Of a DNA stretch of 64,000 nt, positions 27,301 through 37,200 are shown piece by piece (position 1 is the first letter of the stretch; every line of letters begins with the position of its first letter). Made by a program: the position numbers and the translations under genes. The notes beneath the pieces are model-generated. The model searched no databases. It was not told the DNA's origin and saw only the letters and a program-made list of their open reading frames with translations. The stretch comes from JAHEFU01 sp020440645 (GTDB taxonomy: Bacteria > 4484-113 > JAFGCY01), in NCBI GenBank assembly GCA_020440645.1, contig JAGRNR010000005.1:1-64000 (forward strand), read 5' to 3'.

Positions 27301-27557
27301 AGGTTGTATTGAACAAGCGCAGCCTCAGTGCCACGACTGCCTGGGGTGGCACATCCGTTGCCATTGGAGCGCGCATGCTGAAGGGTATTGAGTTCTTTGA
27401 ATGGTCCAACTTCGGCGAATGGGAGCAGCTGCCCCTGCCGCAGGGTATGCACGATGACTCACTGCATGAGTTGGTGGTCGGGCCCGACGGGCGCTGGCAC
27501 ATCATCTACCGCGACTATGTCAACGATGACCTGCGCATTATCAGCACCGTGGAATAG
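24375..27557 (+). CDS. Array lipoprotein 5 (group B)
   Basis: 1,060 residues from the second of two adjacent ATGs; AAGGTG lies at the right spacing and matches the AAGGTGG before genes 6 and 8. The frame is open upstream to 23985 but that stretch contains terminator hairpins and is not coding. Signal peptide MHRLLTCLSVLLIAVLCSC. The N-terminal module (AAPGWYTFDLQYRNFGG, TNYVDGRWMTAGPFTES) is very close to gene 6. Fn3-like (DFAGYSVERSDFP), PKD-like (FDMSGSFDNDGDPINDYYF, LQPGCYLM) and a propeller-like region with DDxTWTAPLPVDPIDPDW-type units follow. It ends GRWHIIYRDYVNDDLRIIST, the same as genes 6 and 7. Confidence 0.9.
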   Translation: MHRLLTCLSVLLIAVLCSCGGSAGNSGTGSLPVSPDAGMLQLSDSLPDPAALVTEPARDLSVAAPGWYTFDLQYRNFGGAEQGVSEDLPAIDIAGSGSSGFCIFGAQGFDGDSYPTGIRADVSDVVGEYYLLHTNYVDGRWMTAGPFTESVTYEYPEVSEYSGPEILASKYTNHFVAILVPDGSSLQLDMLQLGVDGGSEGPFPVLAVNHKSNEDIVTIVWYHSPDYNEPDFAGYSVERSDFPVGEFSTISSENIFESHYNDDTAVDGKTYMYRMRTWDTAGNSALSMAIPAWRAMGITDGLVCEVDMPRGPLVGPVEVTFDMSGSFDNDGDPINDYYFNFGPGLGEINQANPVLTVTLQPGCYLMRFTVKIGGDTDSRIRMLKVYPEWETDSQLIDDGTPIFLRYSLSRSFYDPDSEKVVFLFSDVSTPSLVSITVDKDGNVDRKDVPHLFPEPLVLMSEPVYVDGTWQFGAAYGFGFMICSWHDNEIVPNYLVTNNTDTAYTSMVTDGQGSVWLLYQEINVGYDLKIINLDTLAEVTLVPNALAGTFFDAEWNEAEEAIDLVYSGNGSTEWMRWSPVIGPMGSFSISAADSGFVDVENNPDTGRPTALITDGPNIRFSELNPDNMTWTAPLPVDPIDPDWTFSKLLYRDGNAYCYLGQNPGGSTLYRRNGANWDVINDADFADGGYYNSMAFNPTVPGFYVLDSALDYKTRLTLMQENGDEQELWASDGWSRYGLELSAASSNTEIHLMHKPIDRYVHWTSPDGDTWTETSDAGIGEGGKIVSDGNGEIYSSLKDGATAFLRHWVDPAWVVIENNPISADTVPIIYGQHNELMFGNFDGNMVPDEFHWKENLAVPVVFNTPTTEIADGAFAGVDVSSMKLLVLYGSPDPNNCDLGLMNKVGELDYLCDPSYAAYDDDWTRGKHIEGAVYYNRYTGPREVFYVAYGPNAGFSRIVRNPFSEWDVDTFGFPTSEIEVVLNKRSLSATTAWGGTSVAIGARMLKGIEFFEWSNFGEWEQLPLPQGMHDDSLHELVVGPDGRWHIIYRDYVNDDLRIISTVE

Positions 27558-27580
27558 GTCGTTCGTGAAACCACATTGAT

Positions 27581-27592
27581 CTGTGGTAAATT
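27581..27592 (+). promoter_or_regulatory. Group B promoter element (extended -10), copy 2
   Basis: CTGTGG followed by TAAATT (27587-27592). The leader to the ATG at 27728 is about 130 nt and includes a long-range pairing GCAAGTGC/GCACTTGC and the AAGGTGG ribosome-binding site. Confidence 0.5.
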
Positions 27593-27727
27593 TCGAGCTG
27601 GTTTTGGGCCGGTTTCGGCTAGTCAAGGCAAGTGCAGCAGCGCAGGGAATGGACTGGGACTGCACGCAAGGTATGTCCGTAGGTTCGCGCACTTGCGCAG
27701 CCTCCACTTAGTATCAAGGTGGATCTA

Positions 27728-30700
27728 ATGAAGCAGAACCTGTTGCTTTGCGTGCTGCTGGCCGGCATGCTGATGCTAGTTGCCTGCGGGGGCTCATCCT
27801 CCTTGCCACAGTCGATTGATACTCCGGCGGGAACGGATCAGGCAACAGGCATTGAAGCCACCCTGCCGGATTCCGCATCGCTGCAGATCGATGCTCAGCG
27901 TGACCTGAGCGTCGCTGGCCCCGGCTGGTACACCCTGGACCTGCAGTACCGCAACTTCGGCGGCAACGAGCAGGGTGTCAGCGATGACCTGCCGGCGATT
28001 GACATTGCCGGAGCCGGCGGCAACGGCTACAGCGTGTTCGGCGTGCACGGCTTTGACGGGGACAGCTACCCGACCAGCCTGCGGGCCGATGTGAGTGAAG
28101 CCGTGGGCGAGTACTACCTGCTGCACACGAGCTATGCGGACGGCCGATGGATCAGTGCAGGCCCCTTCACTGAGAGCGTGACCTACGAGTACCCGGAGCT
28201 CAGCCAGTATTCCGACCCGGAAATCCTCTCCTCCGCCCGCCACAACCACTTCGTCGCCATCCTCGTGCCGGATGGCAGCAGCCTTCAGCTGGACATGCTG
28301 CAGCTCGGTGTCGATGGCGGCAGCGAGGGGCCGAAGCCGGTGCTTGAAGTCGGTGAAAACAGCAACGAGGGCATGATCTCCATCCAGTGGATTCACAGCC
28401 AGAGTTTCAATGAACCGGATTTCGCCGGATACTCCGTCGAGCGTGCGCCCTTCCCGGTCGGAGACTTCGTCACCATCACTGGTGAAAACACCTTCGCTGC
28501 GGACTTCAATGATCCGGAACCGGGGATCGGTGAACCGCATATGTACCGGGTGCGGTGCTGGGACACGGCCGGGAACAACGCCGTGTCAATGAACGTGGTC
28601 GCGGTTCGCGTCCTGGGCGACATTGCCGGACCCGTCTGCGTCGTCGACATGCCGCGTGGCCCGCTCTACGGACCGGTTGAGGTGACATTCGACCTGTCAG
28701 CTTCCTATGACAATGACGGCGACGCCATCACCGACTACTACTTCGACTTCGGCCTGGGCCTCGGTGAGATCAGCCAGCCTGACCCCGTGCTGACAACCAC
28801 CCTTCAGCCGGGATGCTACTTCATCGATTTCAGTGTCAAGGCGGGAGGCTTTCCGGGCAGCACCAAGCGCATGCTCAAGGTCTACCCGCAGTGGGAGCCA
28901 GCCAGCCAGCTGCTGGACGCCGGCACTCCCCTTGGGCCGCGTTACTGGCAGCCCCGTTCCTTCTATGACCAAGTCTCTGAAAAGGTGGTGTTCCTGTTTT
29001 CCGATGCGGCCACGCCTTCGCTTGTCAGCCTGACGGTTGACAAGGATGGCAACGTTGACCGCTCAGACATGCCGCTGGTTTACGACACAACTTTACTGTA
29101 TTTGAGTGAGCCTGTGTTCGTGGATGGAAACTGGCTGTTCACGCTTGGCTATCCAAGTAACTTCCACGTCTGCAGCTGGCAGGATAACAAGGTCACGCCA
29201 AATTACCTCACCCAGCATTCAGCTGACAGCCCTTTTACATGCACAGTCACGGATGGCAATGGAAACACATGGATACTCTTCCATGACAAGAGCATCGGCT
29301 ATGACATCACCGTGCTGGACCCGGTGAGCTATACGGAAACCGTGATCCAGCCTGGCCTGGTAGCAGCCGGCTCCATGGATGCGGAGTGGAACGAGGCTGC
29401 GGAGGCGATTGACATCGTCTACAGCGGCAACCTCAAGACGGAATGGCTGCGCTGGTCACCGGTGATCGGGCCGATGGGCAGCTTCGTGCTCAGCGGTGCG
29501 GACAGTGACTATATCGAGGTCGAGCAGGATCCGGCCAACGGCCGGCCCACGGCCCTGTTTGCGGACGGCCCCAGTGTCCGTTTCGCCGACCTCAATGATG
29601 ACGACGCGACCTGGACCGCTCCGCTGCCGGTTGACCCGATCGATCCCGACTGGCCAGTCACGAAACTGCTGTACCGGGATGGCAATGCATACAGCTACGT
29701 CGGTGACAACCCGGGTAAGGCAAAGCTCTACCGCCGCAACGGTGCCAGCTGGGATGCGATCAACACCGCGGATTACCCGGACGGAGGCTTCAACGCCGGC
29801 ATGGCCTACAACCCGGACTTGCCTGGCTTCACCGTGATTGACACTGCGCTTGATTTCTCCTGCCGCATCACACAGATGCAGGAGGATGACAGCGAGCAGC
29901 AGCTGTACATCAGCGAGGGCTGGACACGAAACGGACTGGACATGAGCGCTGTCAGCTCCGGCAGCGAGATTCATCTCCTGCAAAAACCCGCTGACAACTA
30001 CATCCACTGGACCAGCCCGGATGGCGATACCTGGACCGAGAGATCTGACGCGGGCCTGGGAATCGGAGGAAAGATCGTGGCGGACGGGAATGGTGAGATT
30101 TACACCGGCATATCCAACCTCGGTTCATCCGTGCTGCGCCACTGGGTGGACCCGGCCTGGGTGCCGGAGGACATGCATGCCATCAATCCCGGCATCGCCC
30201 CGCTGGTCTACGGCCAGGGAGATGTGATGCTGTTTGGCGGTTACAACAGTCTGGTGATTCCGGCGGAGTTCAGCTACAAGGTGGGGCTGGATCCCATCCA
30301 GACCGCCTTCCCGGTCGGCTCCGGCATATGGGGTGGGGCCTTCGCAGGTTATGACGCTATGAACTACAGCACCATGGTCCTGTTCGGCGGCGTCGACATC
30401 AGCGATGCCAGGATAGGCATCCTCGATCCGGGAACAGGGGTTGTTGATGAGATCTTCGAACCACTGTTCAACAGGTTTGACGACGACTGGACTGTCGGCC
30501 GCAGTTATGAAGGTGCCAGCTTCCGCAATTCCTTCATGGGATTGAGTGAGGCGTTCTACTTCTCCTACGGGCCGAACACCACCTATGCCCGCGTGGAGGG
30601 CAATCCGTTCAGTGGCTGGGATGTACATGAATTCGGTTTCCTGTACTCGGTTGTTGAGGTCTTCGAGTCCCGTAACTGCGTCAGCGCCATGACCGCATGG

Positions 30701-30913
30701 GGCAACACCGCGGTCGGCATCGGATCAGGTGTGATGGGCGATGTCGGATTCTTCGAGTGGTCCAACTTCGGTGACTGGGAAGCGTTGCCCCTGCCGCAGG
30801 ACATGCAGTACGGCAGCCTGCATGAGCTCGTGACCGGCCCTGACGGGCGCTGGCACATCATCTACCGCGATTATGTCAACGACGACCTGCGGATCATCAG
30901 CACTGTGGAATAA
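27728..30913 (+). CDS. Array lipoprotein 6 (group B)
   Basis: 1,061 residues from the ATG at 27728, which has AAGGTGG upstream; an in-frame GTG at 27719 overlaps that site and is rejected. Lipobox VACGG. It is the closest relative of gene 5: AGPGWYTLDLQYRNFGG, GFDGDSYPTSLRADVSEAVG and SSLQLDMLQLGVDGGSEGP are shared nearly word for word. Fn3-like, PKD-like (FDLSASYDNDGDAITDYYF) and the propeller-like region with a WTAPLPVDPIDPDW unit follow, and the end is GRWHIIYRDYVNDDLRIIST. The pair probably arose by a recent duplication of a 3-kb unit. Confidence 0.9.
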   Translation: MKQNLLLCVLLAGMLMLVACGGSSSLPQSIDTPAGTDQATGIEATLPDSASLQIDAQRDLSVAGPGWYTLDLQYRNFGGNEQGVSDDLPAIDIAGAGGNGYSVFGVHGFDGDSYPTSLRADVSEAVGEYYLLHTSYADGRWISAGPFTESVTYEYPELSQYSDPEILSSARHNHFVAILVPDGSSLQLDMLQLGVDGGSEGPKPVLEVGENSNEGMISIQWIHSQSFNEPDFAGYSVERAPFPVGDFVTITGENTFAADFNDPEPGIGEPHMYRVRCWDTAGNNAVSMNVVAVRVLGDIAGPVCVVDMPRGPLYGPVEVTFDLSASYDNDGDAITDYYFDFGLGLGEISQPDPVLTTTLQPGCYFIDFSVKAGGFPGSTKRMLKVYPQWEPASQLLDAGTPLGPRYWQPRSFYDQVSEKVVFLFSDAATPSLVSLTVDKDGNVDRSDMPLVYDTTLLYLSEPVFVDGNWLFTLGYPSNFHVCSWQDNKVTPNYLTQHSADSPFTCTVTDGNGNTWILFHDKSIGYDITVLDPVSYTETVIQPGLVAAGSMDAEWNEAAEAIDIVYSGNLKTEWLRWSPVIGPMGSFVLSGADSDYIEVEQDPANGRPTALFADGPSVRFADLNDDDATWTAPLPVDPIDPDWPVTKLLYRDGNAYSYVGDNPGKAKLYRRNGASWDAINTADYPDGGFNAGMAYNPDLPGFTVIDTALDFSCRITQMQEDDSEQQLYISEGWTRNGLDMSAVSSGSEIHLLQKPADNYIHWTSPDGDTWTERSDAGLGIGGKIVADGNGEIYTGISNLGSSVLRHWVDPAWVPEDMHAINPGIAPLVYGQGDVMLFGGYNSLVIPAEFSYKVGLDPIQTAFPVGSGIWGGAFAGYDAMNYSTMVLFGGVDISDARIGILDPGTGVVDEIFEPLFNRFDDDWTVGRSYEGASFRNSFMGLSEAFYFSYGPNTTYARVEGNPFSGWDVHEFGFLYSVVEVFESRNCVSAMTAWGNTAVGIGSGVMGDVGFFEWSNFGDWEALPLPQDMQYGSLHELVTGPDGRWHIIYRDYVNDDLRIISTVE

Positions 30914-30925
30914 GTGGGACTGTCC

Positions 30926-30931
30926 TATAAT
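30926..30931 (+). promoter_or_regulatory. TATAAT box 6 nt before array gene 7
   Basis: A perfect TATAAT lies between the TAA of gene 6 and the ATG at 30938. Start of transcription would fall on or next to the ATG, and there is no Shine-Dalgarno at a usable distance, so a leaderless transcript is predicted. No good -35 is seen. Confidence 0.55.
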
Positions 30932-30937
30932 CAGGAC

Positions 30938-33900
30938 ATGAAACACCTGAGCATTCTGCTTCTGGCAACACTTTTGAGTGTGCTGGCTTCCTGTGCTTCC
31001 GGCAGCGGGCAATCAACGGACAGCCTCACTGCTGCATTGCCTGAACTCAATGCGGTGCTAGCCACAAAGGAGCTTCCGAACCCTGCTGATCTGGATGCTC
31101 AGGCCAGGGCGGCAAGTATTGCCGGTCCAGGCTGGCAGCCACTGGACCTGTCAGCACCACCTGTCTCCGGATTGTCCGCCAATGCAGCTTCAGGCGGCGG
31201 GGCGATTGATTTCAGCTCCATCTCCGGACTGGCATGGCAGGTGTTCGGAGTCGGGGATTTCCGTGAAGATTTCCAGCCGACTTCCCTCGCTGCGGATGTT
31301 GTCGAAAATGATGTGCCCTACTACCTCGGGCATGTGGACTACACAAGCGGTCGCTGGGTGTTGGCTGGGCCGTTCCTCGGGGACGTTGTCCATCAGTACG
31401 CCGGCGTTGACGACCACTCCGACCCCTCTGCCTTCATATCGCCATTTGGCCTGCATTACGTGGCGATCGTGGTTCCCGAGGCTGCCTTCCTCCAGCTAGA
31501 TGGACTGAGCGTCGGCATACTCAGCGGGGATGAAGCGCCGCTGCCAGTTGTTGAGTACCAGCAGAACGGCGGGATGGATGCGATTTACTTCCAGTGGCTG
31601 GACAGCCCAAGTGCACTGGACGCCGACTTCGACGGGTACATCGTCCAGCGCTCACCTTACCTGACGATGAACTGGAAGGACCTCATTGACGAGCCGCAGC
31701 GCATCCGCTCATATGCTGACCGGGACGCTCAGCCGGCGACCCTCTACCGCTATCGTGTCAACACGTATGACCTTGCAGGCAACGTGGGATATGGCATTCC
31801 CTTCGTGATGCAGACAACGGCTGGCAACAGTCCGCCGATGGCGGTTGTCGATGTGCCCCGCGGCCCCCATTTCGGCCCGGTCGAGCTGCGATTTGACATG
31901 TCGGGATCGTTCGATCCCGAGGATGACCCGATCACAGGCTACAGCTTCGATTTCGGACCGGGCCCAGCAGTTGTTACACAGCCGGGGCCCGTGCTTGACT
32001 TCACACTGCAGCCTGGCAACTACATCGTGGGATGTACTGCGAGCGGAACCGGTGGTTCGACCACTGACTATGTCCCGCTTGTGGTCTACCCGCGCTGGCA
32101 GGATGGCAGCACACTGGTTGAGGACGGCTCCCCGGACTTCCAGCGCTGCTTCTTCCCCTGGACCATCTCGGAGACCGATGGCTCGGCGACAACCAATTTC
32201 TACTTCGATGTGGGGATTCCCGGAATCACGGCCCTGACTGTTGATTCAGCCGGGGTCGCCAGGAGCTCATACAATTCCTCTGTATTTGATGAGACCCAGA
32301 TAATCTCTGAACCGGTGCCCTACGACGAGGGCTGGGCATTTGCTGTCTATGCCAATGGGGTTGCCCTGATTTACGTGTGGGATGGCGACAGGCTGGAGCA
32401 GCTGACGGACTTCAACTTCCGAGTGGACAGCTCAGACTGCCAACTCGTGACCGACGGCGCTTCGGGCCTGTACTTCATCTACTACCGGAATGACGGCCCG
32501 TCCAACTGGGCGATGGTCTGGCGCGATCTCGTGAGCTCTGCGGAGATAGACCTGAAGACCGGCTTGAGCAGTCCGCTGGACTTCGACTGCGACTGGAACC
32601 AGCAGGCCGGGGCATTTGACGCGGTCTACGTTGACGGTGACCTGTTCTGGGCCCGCTTCCTGCCTTCAACTCCGATCGCCTCAGCCACGATTTCCTTAGA
32701 TGCCCCGACATCACTGGAAATGGACATCGACCCCGCTACCGGGCGGCCAGCCGTTGCCTACTTCTTTGCTGACAAGGTGCGATACAGTGCGCTGAATGCG
32801 GATCTGGCAACCTGGACAGTGCCCGAACCGGTGGAGACCACTGCAAACCATGGCCAGCAGCCCCAGCTCGTACATGACGGCGGCAAGGCATATGTGGCTA
32901 TCAGCATTCCCTCCTCCGGCAAGGTGCAGGTGCTTGAGAATGACGGCAGTGGCTGGACTTCCTGGAACGTGCATGACGATGCTGATCTCGGGGATTCCAT
33001 CAACCTGGCGAAGCTGCCCGGTGAGGAGGGCCTGCGGATACTCACCCAGCATAATGACAACAGTACCCGCATCTTCCGGCTCCGCGCCGACGACAGCCAG
33101 GAACTGCTTGTCAAGGTCGCTGGAATCTGGGGGGCCGGCTACGACCTGACCGCCGCCAGTGATGCGAGCGGCCTGCATCTGATGCAACGCGACGACTTCG
33201 GCACGCTGCACCTCTTCAGCACGGACGGGCTGGCCTGGACAAGCGAAGCGGTGCCGGCGGGAACGATCGTCAGTTTTGAACTCGGTGGCAGTGATACCGG
33301 CGTGATGCATCTGAGCTGGACCAACGGCACGGATGTACATCTTGACAAGTGGGATGGTGCTGCATTCGTCAACATCACCAGCGGCAGCATTCCCTCCGGT
33401 CGCAGGCCGATCCTCTCTGACGAGGGCCCCTACCGCAATGCCTGGGAGGATATCGGCGGCTCCGACTTCCAGATCTACCAGCAGGCCACCACGCTGATCA
33501 GCCATTCCATGGCCGGGATGCCGATCTGGGATGGCAGCCTGCTTGGCAGCACGATTGTCAGCCGTCCGCTGGTGTTCTACGGAGGGCTGGACCTTGAGGA
33601 TGCCAATATCGGTTTTGCCGACATCGCTACGAACAAGATAGAGCCCGTGGCACATGTGGATGCCGGCACAATGTCGCTCAACTGGCTGGAGGGCCGGGGC
33701 ATGGCCGGGGCAAGTTTCACGCATCCGCAGCTGCTGGCGGAGGTGCAGGCATGGCATGTCAGTGCCGGGCCGGACATACGCCCGCTGAGGGTCGTGCGCA
33801 ATCCTGACGGCAGTTTCGAAACCGAGTCCATGCTTGAATTCAGCGGGATCGGGTTCGCTTACCCGGACGTACGCCGCAGCAGCAGTGCGCGGCAGGCCTG

Positions 33901-34111
33901 GGGTGGCACCTTCGTCGGGCTGACGGCAGCCAACCTGCTGAGCGAGCACCGCTTTGAATGGAGCCGCTTCGGTGAATGGGAGGACTTGCCCCTTCCGGAA
34001 GTCGAGAACATGTCCTTGCCCGAACTGCTGGTCGGACCTGACGGCCGCTGGCACATCATCTACCGTGATTATGTCAATGATGACCTGCGCATCATCAGCA
34101 CGGTTGAATAA
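30938..34111 (+). CDS. Array lipoprotein 7 (group C N-terminus, group B C-terminus)
   Basis: 1,057 residues from the ATG at 30938, only 24 nt after gene 6; an in-frame GTG at 30914 adds eight polar residues and overlaps the -10 box. Signal peptide MKHLSILLLATLLSVLASC. The N-terminal module differs from group B (AGPGWQPLDLSAPPVSG, VDYTSGRWVLAGPFLG), as do the Fn3-like (DFDGYIVQRSP) and PKD-like (FDMSGSFDPEDDPITGYSFD) domains. The last 27 residues (from LLVGPDGRWHIIYRD on) match genes 5 and 6, suggesting that the 3' end was exchanged or conserved by gene conversion. Confidence 0.9.
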   Translation: MKHLSILLLATLLSVLASCASGSGQSTDSLTAALPELNAVLATKELPNPADLDAQARAASIAGPGWQPLDLSAPPVSGLSANAASGGGAIDFSSISGLAWQVFGVGDFREDFQPTSLAADVVENDVPYYLGHVDYTSGRWVLAGPFLGDVVHQYAGVDDHSDPSAFISPFGLHYVAIVVPEAAFLQLDGLSVGILSGDEAPLPVVEYQQNGGMDAIYFQWLDSPSALDADFDGYIVQRSPYLTMNWKDLIDEPQRIRSYADRDAQPATLYRYRVNTYDLAGNVGYGIPFVMQTTAGNSPPMAVVDVPRGPHFGPVELRFDMSGSFDPEDDPITGYSFDFGPGPAVVTQPGPVLDFTLQPGNYIVGCTASGTGGSTTDYVPLVVYPRWQDGSTLVEDGSPDFQRCFFPWTISETDGSATTNFYFDVGIPGITALTVDSAGVARSSYNSSVFDETQIISEPVPYDEGWAFAVYANGVALIYVWDGDRLEQLTDFNFRVDSSDCQLVTDGASGLYFIYYRNDGPSNWAMVWRDLVSSAEIDLKTGLSSPLDFDCDWNQQAGAFDAVYVDGDLFWARFLPSTPIASATISLDAPTSLEMDIDPATGRPAVAYFFADKVRYSALNADLATWTVPEPVETTANHGQQPQLVHDGGKAYVAISIPSSGKVQVLENDGSGWTSWNVHDDADLGDSINLAKLPGEEGLRILTQHNDNSTRIFRLRADDSQELLVKVAGIWGAGYDLTAASDASGLHLMQRDDFGTLHLFSTDGLAWTSEAVPAGTIVSFELGGSDTGVMHLSWTNGTDVHLDKWDGAAFVNITSGSIPSGRRPILSDEGPYRNAWEDIGGSDFQIYQQATTLISHSMAGMPIWDGSLLGSTIVSRPLVFYGGLDLEDANIGFADIATNKIEPVAHVDAGTMSLNWLEGRGMAGASFTHPQLLAEVQAWHVSAGPDIRPLRVVRNPDGSFETESMLEFSGIGFAYPDVRRSSSARQAWGGTFVGLTAANLLSEHRFEWSRFGEWEDLPLPEVENMSLPELLVGPDGRWHIIYRDYVNDDLRIISTVE

Positions 34112-34134
34112 GGGGCTCGCAGGCTCTTTCTGAC

Positions 34135-34146
34135 CTGTGGTACATT
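34135..34146 (+). promoter_or_regulatory. Group B promoter element (extended -10), copy 3
   Basis: CTGTGG followed by TACATT (34141-34146), the third copy of the group B element. The leader of about 140 nt contains a hairpin AGCTGG/CCAGCT and ends in AAGGTGG before the ATG at 34288. Confidence 0.5.
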
Positions 34147-34287
34147 TCGCGCAGTAAACATGCTGACAGGCAGAACTGGACCGATTGTTCGGTGCAGGCG
34201 GTGTTTGAGGCCATCTGCATGCCGGGTATGACAGCTGGTTTGCGCCAGCTTGCTGCGCGGCCTTCAGTTACTGTCAAGGTGGATGTA

Positions 34288-37200
34288 ATGAAGCATTACG
34301 TGTTGCTGTGCACGCTCCTGTGCGGTGTGCTCGTGTTTGCCGCATGCGGTGGGTCCTCTTCTCTGAATGACCTGGAACCGCAGCCCGCCGGTTCCGGCAA
34401 TATGGCCATTCCCGCTGTGGATGGCCTGCCCTCGCTGGATGAACTGGAGCAGCTGGACAGCTCCCGCAGCCTGAGCATCGCCGGCCCCGGCTGGTACACG
34501 CTGGACCTGTTCAACCGCAGCTGGCCCGGCATGGAGGATGGTGCCAGCCAGGACGGAGCATCACTCGATCTCGAAGGCAGCGGCCAGGCGGCCTACTGCG
34601 TCTGGGGCGTCCACGGCTTTGATGGTGATGCCTTTGCCACCAGCCTGCGGACGGACGTGAGCGGCGTCAACGGTGAGTACTACCTCGCGCACACGAACTA
34701 CATCGACGGTCGCTGGCAGGTGGCCGGGCCGTTCTCGGAAAGCACGACATATGAGTACCCGGAGGTCAGCGAGCTGACCGGGGCGGACATCCTCAACTCG
34801 AAGTACCACAACCACTTCGTCGCACTGATCGTGCCGGATGGCAGTTCCCTGCAGCTGGACATGCTGCAGGTCGGCGTGCATGGCGGCAGCAACGGACCAA
34901 AGCCCCTGAACGACTTCCGCAACAAGAGCAACGAGGACCGCATCACGATCAGCTGGGACCACAGCGAAAGCTACCTCGACCCGGACTTCGCCGGCTACAC
35001 GGTGGAACGCACCACCTTCCCGATCAGTGACTATGTCCTGCTGACCCCGGAACACATCTTTGACAACTTCTACAATGACGAGGATGCGCCGCTCAACACG
35101 ACCTGGGTCTATCGCGTGACCGTCTGGGACACTGCCGGGAACACCGCGCCATCCTTCAGCTACCCCGCGCAGCGCATTGCAGGAGGAACCTCGGAGCCGG
35201 TCTGCGTCGTCGACATGCCAAACGGGCCGCTGACCGGCCCGGCGAAGGTGACGATTGACCTGTCACGTTCATTTGACAACGATGGCGATGCCTTCACTGA
35301 GTACTTCGTGGACTTCGGCCTCGGGCTGGGGGAGGTCTCGCAGCTGGTCCCGGAATTCACGGAAACCCTGCAGCCCGGCTGTTACTCCCTGCGCTGCCGC
35401 GTGACCGCCGGCGGGCAGTCTGACACCAAGCACATGATGCTGAAGGTCTATCCGGCCTGGCAGGACAGCAGCCAGCTGGTTGACGAGGGCACCGTGCTTG
35501 TCTACCGCAACTTCGCCCCGCGCGCATTCTATGACCCGGTGTCTGAAAAGTCAGTGTTCCTGATGTCGGATGCCGCAGTGCCCTCGGTTGTCAGCATCAC
35601 TGTTGATGCGGATGGCAACGTGGACCGCAATGACTGGGTGCACATCTTTGAGGATGGTCAGCTGTTGTGCAGTGAGCCGAAGATGGTCGGGGACAAGTGG
35701 ATCTTCATGCTGGCCAATGCGGACCAGGTGATTTCCTGCACCTGGCAGGACAACCAGGTCACCCCCTACATCGGATTCGGGGCCAGCACGGATACCGCGT
35801 TCACCGCCGTTGTCACTGACGGCGGGAACGGGCGCTGGGGCATCTACCAGCAGACCAATGTCGGCTACGACATCAAGATCGTCGACTTCAACACCCTGCA
35901 GAGCATCGTGCTGGTGCCAGGGCTGCTGAATGGCAATTTCCTCGATGCGGCCTGGAACCCGGATGCCGAGGCGTTAGACCTCATCTACTCCGGCAGCGGC
36001 AGCACCGAGTGGCTGCGCTGGTCACCCGTGATCGGTCCGATGGGAAACTTCAGCATCAATGCCAGCGACAGCAACTTCGTTGACATCGAGGTGGATCCCG
36101 CCACCGGCCGGCCGGCACTGCTGCTGTCCGACGGTGTGTCAATCCTCTACAGTGAACTGAACGACGATGATGCCACATGGACGGCACCGGAGAAGGTCGA
36201 CCCGATCGACCCGGACTGGATCCAGTCAAAGCTTGTCTACCGCGACGGCACCGCCTACTGCTACTTCGGGGACAACCCGGGAGGATCCAGCCTCTACAGG
36301 AAGAACGGTGCCAACTGGGATGTCGTCAACGATGCGGACTATGCTGACGGCGGCTTCTTCTGCGCCCTGAGCTACATCCCGGATGTGGCTGGCTTCCAGG
36401 TGCTGGACATCGGACTGGACTTCGGCACCCGCATCACCCAGATGCAGGAGGACGGCACGGAAACGGAGCTCGCCTACATCGACGGCTACACAGGCGTTGG
36501 CAGGGAGATGAGTGCCACAGCGTCCCCGGCCGGCCTGCACCTGCTGCACAGGCCGCTTGACAACTACCTGCACTTCACCAGCCCGGATGGCGTGGCCTGG
36601 ACCGAGACAACCGATGCCGGCTTCGGCAAGGGCGGACAGATCGTCACGGACCAGAATGGCGAGGTCTATGCCTCACTGATCAACGGCGGAAATGTCTACC
36701 TGCGCCACTGGGTCGACCCGGCCTGGATCGACGTCGAGGACAACCCGATCAGCAACGGTTCGCAGCCGCTGATCTACGGACAGGGCAATGCGCTGGTGTT
36801 CGGCAACTTCGATGGCGACGCGGTTCCCGATGAGTTCCACTTCAAGCGTGACCTCGATCCGGTGATCATCATCAATCCGGCTACGCCCAGTATCTGGGAA
36901 GGTGCGATGGCCGGGGAGAACACCAATGCCGCACGGATGCTTGTGCGTTACGATGGCTTCAACTTCAATGACGGATACGTCGGCATCCTCGACCTGTCCG
37001 GAAACCTGCAGTACCTGTTCGAACCATCCTTCGAGTACTTCGACGACCCCTGGACCCTCGGCCGCCACTATGAGGGAGCGTTCTTCCGCAACCAGTACCA
37101 CAGCTCCCGCGAGGTGTTCTACACCACTTACGGAGCTGATGCAGGTCTGGCGCGGGTCTACCGCAATGACCAGGAGGAGTGGACATATGACAGCTTCCCG

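Noticed and set aside
32711..34054. Open frame of 447 codons opposite array gene 7
   Set aside because: Shadow of a paralogous gene whose plus-strand product is conserved in nine other copies.
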